Shown: positions 16,969-26,296 of the stretch, piece by piece
Numbering within the stretch: position 1 is the stretch's first letter
How the letters are laid out: each line of letters starts with the position of its first letter
DNA from: Natronobiforma cellulositropha
GTDB lineage: Archaea > Halobacteriota > Halobacteria > Halobacteriales > Natrialbaceae
Length of the DNA stretch: 64,000 nt
Reading direction: 5' to 3'
NCBI RefSeq assembly: GCF_025629245.1
Contig: NZ_JANZXN010000005.1
Span: forward strand, 177,897-241,896
Position numbers and translations under genes: made by a program
Notes under the pieces: generated by a model
Database searches by the model: none
What the model saw: only the letters and a program-made list of their open reading frames with translations
Told to the model about the DNA's origin: nothing

Positions 16969-18057
16969 CTACGAGAGGAACGTCCGCGGGAGCGGCTCCG
17001 GCCGGGCGCAGGTCGTCTCGAGGTCGCGGTAGGCGCCGGTCTCACTCGAGGTGCGGACCGCCTCGAGCGCCTCGAGGACGTGGCCGGCGAGCGCGCCGCT
17101 GGCGCGCAGGTCCCAGTCGCCGGCGAGGGCGTAGGCCATGTCGACGACGCCGAGACCGCGGTTGCCGGGGTGGTCGTGAGTCGGATCGACGAGTTCCCAC
17201 TCACCGCGTGGTGTCTCGGCGGTGTGGACGTAGACCGGGTCGTCGAAACGGTTGGGGTCGGGAAGCGAGATGGTTCCCTCGGTGCCGTAGAGTTCGAAGC
17301 CGCCGAGCCTGCTCGCAGGCACGTCGAAACTCGTCTGGACGGTCGCGGTCGCCCCGTTCTCGAAGGTGAGGAGACCGCTCTCGTGGGTCGGCACCTCGAC
17401 GTCGATCAGCTCACCCGCGTGTGGCTCGCTCGTGATCTCGCGCTGAGTGCGCGGCGTCGAGACCGTGCCCGCGACGCGTGCGATGGGACCGAGCAGGGAG
17501 ACGAGCGCCGTCACGTAGTACGGTCCCATGTCGAACAGCGGGCCGCCGCCCTCACCGTAGTAAAAGGCCGGCGAGGGGTGCCAGCTCTCGTGGCCAGGGC
17601 TACCCCAGACCGCCAGCGCGCCGATTGGCTCACCGATCGCTCCCTCCTCGAGCAGCGTCCGGCAGGTCTGGAAGCTCTTCCCGAGGAAAGTGTCGGGGGC
17701 GGACCCGACGAGACAGTCGTGCTCGCGCGCGGTCTCGAGGATCTCCTGGCCCGCCGCACTCGAGACGGCGAGCGGTTTCTCGGTGTAGACGTGTTTGCCA
17801 GCCTCGAGCGCCTCGAGCGTGACCTCGGCGTGGGCGGTCGGCGGCGTCAGGTTGAGGACGATGTCGACCTCGTCGGCGGCGAACAACTCGTCGACGCTCA
17901 TCGCCTCGATGTCGTATTCGGCGGCCGTCTCGCGGGCGCGTTCGGTGTCGATGTCGGCGCAGGCGACGACCTCGAGTTCGTCGTAGATCTGTCCGGCCTG
18001 GACGTATCGGTCGCTGATTGCGCCCGTGCCGACGATGCCGAGTGTGGCGTGGTCCAT
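16969..18057 (-). CDS. Gfo/Idh/MocA family oxidoreductase
   Basis: A 362-aa protein with the N-terminal Rossmann motif LGIVGTGAISDRY (residues 6-18) and the hallmark EKPLAV (93-98). The C-terminal alpha/beta domain contains FDMGPYYVTALVSLLGPI. The family oxidises or reduces sugars, inositols and sugar acids with NAD(P). It lies between the mannanase genes and beta-mannosidase, all on the minus strand. TTAA centred at about 18085 predicts a leaderless ATG at 18057. Substrate unknown; a mannose- or mannobiose-derived compound fits the context. Confidence 0.85.
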   Translation of the reverse strand: MDHATLGIVGTGAISDRYVQAGQIYDELEVVACADIDTERARETAAEYDIEAMSVDELFAADEVDIVLNLTPPTAHAEVTLEALEAGKHVYTEKPLAVSSAAGQEILETAREHDCLVGSAPDTFLGKSFQTCRTLLEEGAIGEPIGALAVWGSPGHESWHPSPAFYYGEGGGPLFDMGPYYVTALVSLLGPIARVAGTVSTPRTQREITSEPHAGELIDVEVPTHESGLLTFENGATATVQTSFDVPASRLGGFELYGTEGTISLPDPNRFDDPVYVHTAETPRGEWELVDPTHDHPGNRGLGVVDMAYALAGDWDLRASGALAGHVLEALEAVRTSSETGAYRDLETTCARPEPLPRTFLS

Positions 18058-18140
18058 GCCCGTCTTACGTCGGTGTCGCGGCTTAACGACACGGGTACCG
18101 GAGAAGGGGTCGGTGGTGTGCGCCGCGAGTGCGGGCGTGC

Positions 18141-20615
18141 TCAGTAGGTGTCCGTGAGCGTCCGCACCGAGAGCGCATCGGCGAGGTCGTGGCCAGCGCG
18201 CCCGTCTGCTGGCCGGAACGAGAGGCGGCGGCGCTCGCCGGGGACCAGGTGGAAGTAGTTGTCGGAGAAGTGCCCCGCCAGCGAGGGAGCCTCGAGCGCG
18301 ACGAACAGCGCGACGTCGGTCGACTCGACGATCACGTCGGTGCCCTCGACCGAGACCGACAGTTCCGGCGTCGGCAACTCGAGGTGTTTGTACGGCTCGA
18401 AGAAGGCGAACGAGGGGTAGGTCTCGAGGGCGGCCGAGTCGACGTCGTAGCTCGCGCGGACGACGAGTGTCTCCGTCGGAACCTCGGGGAGGTCCTCGCC
18501 GAGTGCGAGCGTCGCGACCGCGCGGCTCTCGTCGCCCTCGAGCGTGATCGACTCCTCACGTACGAGGTGGCACTCGCCGTCGGTGGTGTAGGTCTCGAGC
18601 CTGAGCGTGCCGGCCGTCGCCTCCTGGCGGTCGCTCGTGAGCCAGACGGCGACCTCGTCCGTCTCTTCGTCGACGACCGTCGAGACGAGGACGGGCGCGT
18701 AGAAGCGCCGGGTCATGTACTGGAGGGCCTTCCAGCGGCCGCCGTACTCGATCGACGACCAGGAGGCACACGGCCAGAGGTCGTTGAGCTGCCAGTAGAG
18801 CGTCCCCGCACAGTAGGGTTTGAGCCGCCGCCAGTGCTCGATGGCGATCTGCATCGCCAGGCCGTGTTGGAGCTGGCTCAGGTAGACCAGGTCGTCGAAC
18901 GCGAAGGGGATGCGGAAGTGGTCGGCCATCCGCTTGAGGATGCGCCGGTTGCCGCCGGGGTTTCGCTGGTGGTGCTCCATGACCGGTGCCGTCGGGTTCA
19001 GCTGGTCGTCGGGGACGACCTCGGCGAGGAGGTCGACGGAGGCGAACGACTGGTAGCCGAACTCGGAGACGAAGCGCGGGATCACCGAGAGGTAGTCTTC
19101 GAACGGCTCGCCGTCGTGCCAGACGTCCCAGTAGTGGACGTCGCCGCGGCGCTGGTCGTGCGGGTCGCGGTCGCTCTCGTCGCCGAAGAGACCGCCGCTC
19201 GAGGGCGAGCCGGGCCAGAACGTCCGCGAGGGGTCTTCGGCTTCGACGACGGGCGCGATGGTCTCGTCGTTGAGCCGTCGGTAGTCGGCGTAGTAGGCCT
19301 CGATGTGTGGGGAGTCGTCGAACCAGTTGACCAGCGACATCTCGTTCTCGTTGTTGCCACACCAGAGCGCGAGCGAGGGGCGGTTCGCGAGGCGTCTGAC
19401 CTGGTAGCGGACCTCGGCTTCGACGCTCTCGAGGAAGTCGTCGGTGGCGGGGTAGAGCGCACACGAGAACATGAAGTCCTGCCAGACGAGCAGGCCGAGT
19501 TCGTCACAGCGGTCGTAGAAGGTCTCGAGTTCGTAGTAGCCCCCGCCCCAGACGCGGATCATGTTCATGTGCGCCTCGGCGGCGCTCGTGAGCAGTCGCT
19601 CGTACTGTGCGTCCTCGACGTGGCCGCGCATGTTCTCGGTCGGGATCCAGTTCGCCCCCTTCGCGTAGATGGGGACGCCGTTGACGACGAACTCGAACGT
19701 CTCGCCGCCCTCCCCGTCCGGGTCGCGTCGGAGCGTCAGGTCCCGGAAGCCGATGCGCTCGGTGACGGTGTGAGCGTCCTCGCCGGCGAGCGTGACCTCG
19801 AGGTCGTACAGCGGCTGGTCGCCGTAGCCGTTTGGCCACCAGAGGTCGGGCTCCTCGACGGTCAGCGAGAGCGCGAGTTCGTTCTCGCCTTCCTCGAGCC
19901 TGACCGTCTGCGTCTCGCTCGCGCCAGCGACTGCGGCCGAGAGGTCGTAGCTGCCCGCCCGTGGCGCGTCCGCGCCGACGCGCACGTCGAGGGTGACCGA
20001 GCCGTCCTCGTGGGTCTGTTCGGTCGTCGTGTAGCTGATGCGCGGACTCGAGTAGGCGAGGAGGCTGATGTCGCGCCAGATGCCGACGCCGGGGAGACAG
20101 GGACCCCAGTCCCAGCCGAAGTGACACTGGGCCTTCCGGATGAAGTTCCGGCCTGGCTGGTCGACGGGGTAGCGGATCAGCGGCACCTCGTAGGGGTAGG
20201 ACTCGAGTTCGCTCGCGGCGTACTCGACGGGTGAGCGAAACGCGACGGTCACCTCGTTCTCGCCGGGTTCGAGCACGCCGTCGAGGTCGAACTCGTAGCG
20301 CCGGTGCATGTTCTCGGTCTCGCCGACGGAGACGCCGTTGACGAACACCTCGGCGACGGTGTCGACGCCGAGACACTCGAGACGGAGGCGCTCGTGAGAG
20401 AGGACCGCCTCGTCGACGGTGAACGTACGGCTGTAGGTCCAGTCGGTCTCGCCGACCCACTGGACGTCGAGTTCGGTGTCGCCGTCGTAGGGGTCGTCGA
20501 TGACGCCGTTCGCGAGGAGGTCTGAGTAGACGTCCCCCGGAACGACGGCCGTCCGCCAGTCGTCGTCGGTCGCCGCGCGGAACTGCCAGGTGCCGTTGAG
20601 AGAGTGTGTGTACAT
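18141..20615 (-). CDS. GH2 beta-mannosidase
   Basis: An 824-aa protein without a signal peptide, so intracellular. The N-terminal sugar-binding domain (LNGTWQFR, VVPGDVYSDLL) and the motif CHFGWDWGPCLPGVGIWRDI are typical of GH2 beta-mannosidases. The barrel carries acid/base Glu423 in WCGNNENE and nucleophile Glu518 in FVSEFGYQSF. It releases mannose from the non-reducing end of manno-oligosaccharides produced by the GH26 and GH5 enzymes. A perfect palindrome over a TATA box lies 131 bp upstream. Confidence 0.92.
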   Translation of the reverse strand: MYTHSLNGTWQFRAATDDDWRTAVVPGDVYSDLLANGVIDDPYDGDTELDVQWVGETDWTYSRTFTVDEAVLSHERLRLECLGVDTVAEVFVNGVSVGETENMHRRYEFDLDGVLEPGENEVTVAFRSPVEYAASELESYPYEVPLIRYPVDQPGRNFIRKAQCHFGWDWGPCLPGVGIWRDISLLAYSSPRISYTTTEQTHEDGSVTLDVRVGADAPRAGSYDLSAAVAGASETQTVRLEEGENELALSLTVEEPDLWWPNGYGDQPLYDLEVTLAGEDAHTVTERIGFRDLTLRRDPDGEGGETFEFVVNGVPIYAKGANWIPTENMRGHVEDAQYERLLTSAAEAHMNMIRVWGGGYYELETFYDRCDELGLLVWQDFMFSCALYPATDDFLESVEAEVRYQVRRLANRPSLALWCGNNENEMSLVNWFDDSPHIEAYYADYRRLNDETIAPVVEAEDPSRTFWPGSPSSGGLFGDESDRDPHDQRRGDVHYWDVWHDGEPFEDYLSVIPRFVSEFGYQSFASVDLLAEVVPDDQLNPTAPVMEHHQRNPGGNRRILKRMADHFRIPFAFDDLVYLSQLQHGLAMQIAIEHWRRLKPYCAGTLYWQLNDLWPCASWSSIEYGGRWKALQYMTRRFYAPVLVSTVVDEETDEVAVWLTSDRQEATAGTLRLETYTTDGECHLVREESITLEGDESRAVATLALGEDLPEVPTETLVVRASYDVDSAALETYPSFAFFEPYKHLELPTPELSVSVEGTDVIVESTDVALFVALEAPSLAGHFSDNYFHLVPGERRRLSFRPADGRAGHDLADALSVRTLTDTY

Positions 20616-21159
20616 GCGTCAGTATCCTGAGTGGTGTCTCGGTCGTCGGTTCACGTCGCGCCCCCGACGTCGCCTGCAGACGACGCTCGCAACCAATTGC
20701 GACGACCGAGAGCCAGGGACCATCTCGCGAAGACGGTACGGAGGCCACGTATAAATACGTGTGCCATCGCTCGAGCGCGTGTAGGCGGCGTCTCCGGCCA
20801 CGTTTCGGCGTCCGTTCCCGTCGCACGTCCGCGGTCTCCGGCCTTTCGGTTCGAAAGCGGTGATCGTTTCCGATTTCGTTTCCCAGTGTCAAACGTCTCT
20901 GGCGCATATCGGCGGTGAAATTCCACATAGCAAACGCGCTGACGAGCGACGGTGGCGCGGGGACACCTCCCGCTGAGAGTGAAAACGACCGCATTGACCG
21001 TCAAGAACGGGAGACGCGGGCAGATGGGACTGTCACTCGACGGCACGAGATACGAACGCCGGCGGAGCGGGTGGGGCGAGGTCGTTTCCTATCGTCAAAC
21101 GAATCGGGCGAGCCACACCGAACGCCCGGGTCCGACCGTCGTGACCACCGCCTCGAGGC
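20616..21159. other. Intergenic regulatory region of the beta-mannosidase gene
   Basis: About 540 bp between beta-mannosidase and the IclR gene, both on the minus strand. It contains the palindromic TATA box at 20746-20761. Open frames here have no start with a promoter and mixed codon use, so I call no gene. Confidence 0.5.
20746..20761 (-). promoter_or_regulatory. Palindromic TATA box, candidate operator for IclR
   Basis: CACGTATAAATACGTG is a perfect inverted repeat (7-bp arms, AA centre) that contains TATTTATA on the minus strand. It is the only strong TATA ahead of the beta-mannosidase gene. A regulator bound here would exclude TBP. Confidence 0.55.
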
Positions 21160-21942
21160 TCACGCCCACTCGGAGTAGGTCGTATTGATCTCGACGACGC
21201 CGGCGATGTTGCGGATCTGGTCGGGAATCGTCCGACGGTAGCGTTCACCGGTGAGCCGGTCGGCCGACCCCGAGACGCTGATCGCACCCAGGAGGTCGCC
21301 CGAGCGGGTCGTGATCGCCGAGGCCACACACCGGACGCCGTCGAAGCGTTCCTCCTCGTCGAAGGCGACGTGTTCGGTGCGGATCGTCTCGAGTTCCGCC
21401 TCGAGCGTCGCCCGGTCGGTGATCGTCCGCTCGGTGTGGGGCGTCAGCTCGAGGTCCTCGAGGACGGTCGCGACGCGCTCGTCGGGCAAGGCCGCGAGGA
21501 ACGCCTTGCCGGCGGCCGTACAGTGGAGTTCCTCGATGCTGCCGACGTGGGTTCGCGAACGGTCGACGTGTGCGCCCTGGGCCTGGTAGACGGTGACGCC
21601 GTAGCCGTTGCGCTCGACGACGAGACGCACCTCCTCGCCGGTCTCCTCGGCGAGCTGATCGACGTCGTGTTTCGCGAGCTGGTAGATCTTCTCTCGCGCC
21701 CGGGCCTGGCCGCCAAAGGTGAGAAACCGGAGCCCGATGCGGTAGCGGCCGTCGACGTTCTCGAGACAGTCGTAGTGCTCGAGGGTCTTGACGTAGTGGT
21801 GGATCGTGCTCTTCGAGAGGTCGAACTCGGCGGCGAGTTCGGTGACGCCGGCCTCCTCGCGCTCGTAGATGGCGTCGAGCAGCCTGATGGCCGTCTCGAC
21901 CGATTTGATCGTCTTCCCCGGGGCGTCCGTCGGTGTGTGCAT
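21160..21942 (-). CDS. IclR family transcriptional regulator
   Basis: A 260-aa protein. The N-terminal winged helix (residues about 10-70) reads AGVTELAAEFDLSKSTIHHYVKTLEHYDCL, and the C-terminal effector domain contains LHCTAAGKAFLAALPDE and RCVASAITTRSGDLLGAISVSG, all characteristic of IclR. IclR proteins bind small sugars or acids and regulate catabolic genes. Position inside the locus suggests it controls the mannan/sugar-acid genes. TTTAAT about 28-33 nt upstream is its TATA-like element, and CTCTGAAAGAG (21944-21954) between them is a possible autoregulatory site. Confidence 0.9.
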   Translation of the reverse strand: MHTPTDAPGKTIKSVETAIRLLDAIYEREEAGVTELAAEFDLSKSTIHHYVKTLEHYDCLENVDGRYRIGLRFLTFGGQARAREKIYQLAKHDVDQLAEETGEEVRLVVERNGYGVTVYQAQGAHVDRSRTHVGSIEELHCTAAGKAFLAALPDERVATVLEDLELTPHTERTITDRATLEAELETIRTEHVAFDEEERFDGVRCVASAITTRSGDLLGAISVSGSADRLTGERYRRTIPDQIRNIAGVVEINTTYSEWA

Positions 21943-22006
21943 GCTCTGAAAGAGTGTGGGCCGTGTCCGATTAAACCTAGCGACGCCCGGACGGCTCCCG
22001 CGTACG

Positions 22007-23092
22007 TCAGCGCCGCTGGGCGGCGGCGTAGATCTCCGTGACCGCGCGCTGGACGGCCATCGCCTGGTGGACGTTGGTCTGGTCGGGGCGAGTTCCGCTG
22101 ACGACGGCGTCGAGGAACGTCTGGAGTTCGTCCTCGTAGGGGTCGTTGTGGCGGGCGACGATCGAGGAGTCGACGTAGTGGTCGACCTCGCCGCCGCGGA
22201 CCTCGTAGAGCGTCAAATCCTGGCGCTGGTCGACCCAGGGGTCGACCTCGGTCAGCGTGTTGGTGATGTCGAGAGAGGCCCCCGCGGCCGTCCCGCGCAG
22301 GTCGTAGGTGTGGACCGACTCGGCGTTGACCGCCCAGGCAACCTCGACGTCCGCCGTCGTCCCGTCGTCGAACTCGAGGAACGCGTTGACCGAGTCCTCG
22401 ACGTCGTACATCTTCGCCTCGCCGTCTTCACCCCACATCTCGAGGTAGGCGTAGTCCTCTCTGGGACCGAACTCGGAGCGAGAGGTGGCGATCACGTCTT
22501 CGATGGCGGGCCAGTCACAGAAGTAGAGCAGCAGGTCGAGGAGGTGGCCGCCGACGTCCATCAGCGCGCCGCCGCCGGCGAACTCACTCGAGGTGTACCA
22601 CGTCCCCCGCCCGGGGACGCCACGCCGTCGGATGAACTTCGCCTGAATGTGGGTCAACTCCCCGAAGTAGCCCTCGTCGAGGTACTCCTTGAGGATGCGG
22701 ACGGGGTTGCGAAAGCGGTGGTGGAAGCCGACCATACAGATCTGGCCGGACGCCTCGGCGGCCTCGACGATCCGTTCGGCGCTCTCGACGGTGTGAGCCA
22801 GTGGCTTCTCGAGCAGCACGTCGTGGCCCGCCTCGAACGCCGCCGTCGCGACCGTCTCGTGGAACTTATTCGGCGTCGAGATGATCACGGCGTCGATCGC
22901 CGTCTCGAAGAGGTCGGCCGGCCGTTCGTAGGTCTCGGTCTCGAAGCGCTCCTCGAACTCCGCACGGATGCTCGGATCGGCGTCGGCACCCGTCACCTCG
23001 TGGCCGAGGGCGGTGAGGATCTGGGCGTGGTTCGTCCCGTGGGTCCCCAGACCGACGATCCCGATCGTGAGCCGCGGTCGATCCCGTTGCAT
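22007..23092 (-). CDS. Gfo/Idh/MocA family oxidoreductase
   Basis: A 361-aa protein with a start at ATG 23092 (MQRDRPRLTIGIVGLG), chosen because CTTTATTC lies 27 nt upstream (leaderless promoter) and the longer frame reads as non-coding. Rossmann GIVGLGTHGTNHA (11-23), EKPLAH (95-100) and GGGALMDVGGHLLDLLLYF mark the family. It is distinct in sequence from the paralogue at 16969. Its product probably takes part in sugar or sugar-acid oxidation in the mannan locus. Confidence 0.85.
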   Translation of the reverse strand: MQRDRPRLTIGIVGLGTHGTNHAQILTALGHEVTGADADPSIRAEFEERFETETYERPADLFETAIDAVIISTPNKFHETVATAAFEAGHDVLLEKPLAHTVESAERIVEAAEASGQICMVGFHHRFRNPVRILKEYLDEGYFGELTHIQAKFIRRRGVPGRGTWYTSSEFAGGGALMDVGGHLLDLLLYFCDWPAIEDVIATSRSEFGPREDYAYLEMWGEDGEAKMYDVEDSVNAFLEFDDGTTADVEVAWAVNAESVHTYDLRGTAAGASLDITNTLTEVDPWVDQRQDLTLYEVRGGEVDHYVDSSIVARHNDPYEDELQTFLDAVVSGTRPDQTNVHQAMAVQRAVTEIYAAAQRR

Positions 23093-23595
23093 ACCGACCC
23101 ACTCCGTATGCGGGGTGAATAAAGGTGCGTATTCCACACCCCCGCCGGCGCTCGAGCGCGTTCCCGTCACCGACGGGAGCGAGGCCGGGATTACAAGCAT
23201 ATGGTTGTAACACGCCACACGCGAGCGGGTGACCGGCTCGAGTACCGTTGGCAGCGGTGGTAGCGGTTTAGACAATTTTACTTATATGCTAGTGTAAAAT
23301 ACTCGTTTTGTAGTGCCCAGTGCACATCCAGTTGAGGCTCGAAAATACGGCCAATAAATCACCGCTTTTATGCACATATCCACCCAGATTCGCACATATT
23401 ACCACAGTTTACACTATATCGAAGAGTCCCCCCACATACCCACATGAATACTAAATTCGAGAGTTCTGTAGAATGAAATACTTTCTGATATGTATGTGAG
23501 AGCCGGTGACTCGAGCGAGCGAACTCCTGGCTACCGACGGCCACAGCCACCCCGCAATCCGCAGGATTTTACCGGTGGACCGTCACACCCAGCGT
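23093..23595. other. AT-rich intergenic region with inverted repeats
   Basis: About 500 bp between the divergent Gfo/Idh and mutS genes. TTACAAGCATATGGTTGTAA (23191-23210) is an 18/20 palindrome. ATTTTAC (23275-23281) and GTAAAAT (23294-23300) form a second inverted repeat. CACAT occurs repeatedly from 23320 to 23450. GATTTTACC, centred 27 nt before 23596, is the likely mutS promoter. No supportable gene. Confidence 0.55.
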
Positions 23596-26256
23596 ATGAC
23601 AGAGGCGACCGGCATCGTCGGGGAGTTTCTCTCGCTGAAAGCGGAGACGGAGGCCGACTTACTCGCGATGCAGTGTGGGGACTTCTACGAGTTCTTCGCC
23701 GACGACGCAGAACTCGTCGGCGAGGAACTCGAGTTGAACGTCTCACAGAAGTCCTCACACGGCTCGTCGTACCCGATGGCGGGCGTCCCGGTGAGCGACC
23801 TCACACCGTACCTGAAGGCGCTCGTCGAGCGCGGCTACCGGGTCGCCGTCGCCGACCAGTACGAGACCGACGACGGCCACGCCAGAGAGATCGTCCGCGT
23901 CGTCACCCCCGGGACACTCCTCGAGACGAGCGACGCCGACGCACAGTATCTGGCGGCCGTGGTCGCGGGCGGAACGGGGGGCGCAGGTGGGACGGGTGGT
24001 GGCTCGAGCGACCCCGCCTACGGTCTCGCCTTCGCCGACGTGACGACCGGGCGGTTCCTGGTCGCCGACGCCGCCGACGCCGAGACCGCGCTCACCGAAC
24101 TCTACCGCTTCGCCCCCGTCGAGGTCCTCCCCGGACCCGAGGTGCGCGGCGACGACGAGTTCCTGAACCGGATCCGCGAGCGGACCGACGCGACGCTCAC
24201 CCTCCACGACACCGAATCGTTCGCGCCGAAGCGGGCGAGCCACGCCGTCGGCTCCCACTTCGGCCGCGAGCGCGTCGACCGACTCGAGGTCTCGAGGCTC
24301 GCCATCTCGGCGGCGGGGGCCGTCCTCGCCTACGTCGAAGATAGCGGCGTCGGCGTCCTCACCTCGATGACGCGCATTCAGGCCCACCACGGTGAGGACC
24401 ACGTCACCCTCGACGCGACCACCCAGCGCAACCTCGAACTCACCGAGACGATGCACGGCGAGCGGGCGGGGTCGCTGTTCGCCACCATCGACCACACCGA
24501 GACGAGCCCCGGCGCACGCCTGCTCAAAGAGTGGCTCCAGCGCCCCCGTCGCGACCTCGCCGTCCTCGAAGAGCGCCAGGCGTGTGTCGCCGCGCTCGCC
24601 TCTGCGGCGCTCGCCCGGGACGAACTCAGAGACCACCTCGGGACGGCCTACGACCTGGCGCGACTCGCCTCGCGCTCGAGCCACGGCAGCGCGGACGCAC
24701 GCGACCTCTCGGCGGTGAGAGAGACGCTCACGGTGTTGCCGCGGGTTCGCGAGGTGATCGCGAACGACCCCGCGCTCGCCGACTCGCCGCTGGCGGCGGT
24801 CGTCGACCGGCCCGACCGCGACACCGCGAGCGAACTCCGGAGCGCACTCGAGGAGGCACTCGCCGAGGAGCCGCCGTCGACGGTCACCCAGGGAGAGCTC
24901 ATCAGGCCCGCCTACGACGACGAGCTAGCCGACCTCGTCGAGCGCCACGAGGCGGTCAGGGAGTGGCTCGACGGACTCGCCGACCGGGAGAAACGCGCCC
25001 ACGGTCTCAGCCACGTCTCGGTCGACCGGAACAAGACCGACGGCTACTACATCCAGGTCGGCCGGTCGGCGGCCGACGGCGTCCCCGAGCACTACCGCGA
25101 GATCAAGGCGCTGAAGAACTCGAAGCGCTTTACGACGCCCGAACTCGAAGAGCGAGAGCGCGAAGTGCTCAGACTCGAGGAGCGCCGCTGGGACCTCGAG
25201 TACGACCTGTTCTGTGACCTGCGCGAGCGGGTCGCGAGCGAGGCACAGCTGCTCCAGGACGTCGGGCGGGCGCTCGCGACGGTCGACGCCTGTGCGAGTC
25301 TGGCGACCCACGCCGCCGAGAACGGCTGGGTGTGTCCGGAGCTGTGTCCGCCCGGTGAACTCGCCATCGACCAGGGGCGACACCCGGTCGTCGAGCAGAC
25401 GACGGAGTTCGTCCCGAACGACGTCCGTCTCGACGCCGAGCGGCGCTTTCTCGTCGTCACCGGCCCGAACATGTCCGGAAAGTCGACCTACATGCGCCAG
25501 GTCGCCTGTATCGTCCTGTTGGCGCAGGTCGGCAGTTTCGTCCCCGCTCGCGAGGCCCGGATCGGTCTCGTCGACGGCATCTTCACGCGCGTCGGCGCGC
25601 TCGACGAACTGGCCCAGGGGCGCTCGACGTTCATGGTCGAGATGAGCGAACTCTCGAACATCCTCCACGCCGCCACCGAGGAGTCACTCGTTATTCTGGA
25701 CGAAGTCGGCCGTGGGACGGCGACCTACGACGGCATCTCCATCGCCTGGGCCGCCACCGAGTACCTCCACAACGAGGTCCGGGCACACACCCTCTTCGCC
25801 ACCCACTACCACGAACTGACCGGCCTGGCCGACCACCTCCCGCGCGTGGCGAACGTCCACGTCGCCGCCGACGAACGCGACGGCGACGTCACCTTCCTGC
25901 GCACCGTCAGGGAGGGTCCCACCGACCGCTCCTACGGGATTCACGTCGCGAATCTCGCAGGCGTCCCCGGTCCCGTCGTCGACCGCTCGAGAGACGTCCT
26001 CGAGCGGCTTCGCGAGGAGAAGGCCATCGAGGCGAAAGGCGGAACCTCGAGCGAACCGGTGCAGACGGTGTTCGACCTCGGCAGCGGCCGCTTCCGGAGC
26101 GAGGCGAACGCCGACGGCGGCGATTCGGAGCCGCTCGACCCCGCCCTCGAGTCGGTGCTCGAGGAACTCCGCGGACTCGACGTGAACGAGGTCGCCCCGC
26201 TCGAGGTGCTGGCGATGGTCCAGGAGTGGCAGTCGCGCCTCCCGGGCGAGGAGTGA
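23596..26256 (+). CDS. mutS: DNA mismatch repair protein MutS
   Basis: An 886-aa protein. I start at ATG 23596 (MTEATGIVGEFLSLK) because GATTTTACC lies 27 nt upstream and homologues begin here. The N-terminal mismatch-recognition motif is intact (CGDFYEFF, Phe30-Tyr-Glu32). Lever and clamp regions follow, then the ATPase with Walker A GPNMSGKS (623-630), ELSNILHAATEESLVILDEVGRGT and FATHYHEL. It binds mismatches and recruits MutL. A Gly-rich insertion (GGTGGAGGTGGG) near residue 125 is probably a surface loop. mutL is at 31231. Confidence 0.95.
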   Translation: MTEATGIVGEFLSLKAETEADLLAMQCGDFYEFFADDAELVGEELELNVSQKSSHGSSYPMAGVPVSDLTPYLKALVERGYRVAVADQYETDDGHAREIVRVVTPGTLLETSDADAQYLAAVVAGGTGGAGGTGGGSSDPAYGLAFADVTTGRFLVADAADAETALTELYRFAPVEVLPGPEVRGDDEFLNRIRERTDATLTLHDTESFAPKRASHAVGSHFGRERVDRLEVSRLAISAAGAVLAYVEDSGVGVLTSMTRIQAHHGEDHVTLDATTQRNLELTETMHGERAGSLFATIDHTETSPGARLLKEWLQRPRRDLAVLEERQACVAALASAALARDELRDHLGTAYDLARLASRSSHGSADARDLSAVRETLTVLPRVREVIANDPALADSPLAAVVDRPDRDTASELRSALEEALAEEPPSTVTQGELIRPAYDDELADLVERHEAVREWLDGLADREKRAHGLSHVSVDRNKTDGYYIQVGRSAADGVPEHYREIKALKNSKRFTTPELEEREREVLRLEERRWDLEYDLFCDLRERVASEAQLLQDVGRALATVDACASLATHAAENGWVCPELCPPGELAIDQGRHPVVEQTTEFVPNDVRLDAERRFLVVTGPNMSGKSTYMRQVACIVLLAQVGSFVPAREARIGLVDGIFTRVGALDELAQGRSTFMVEMSELSNILHAATEESLVILDEVGRGTATYDGISIAWAATEYLHNEVRAHTLFATHYHELTGLADHLPRVANVHVAADERDGDVTFLRTVREGPTDRSYGIHVANLAGVPGPVVDRSRDVLERLREEKAIEAKGGTSSEPVQTVFDLGSGRFRSEANADGGDSEPLDPALESVLEELRGLDVNEVAPLEVLAMVQEWQSRLPGEE

Positions 26257-26296
26257 CGCCAGCCGGAGACCCGCGGCCTGGCCTGCGGTCCGGAGT

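Noticed and set aside
23368..23550. 60-codon minus-strand frame in the AT-rich region before mutS
   Set aside because: No promoter, odd residue composition for a haloarchaeal protein, and it covers the mutS regulatory sequence.
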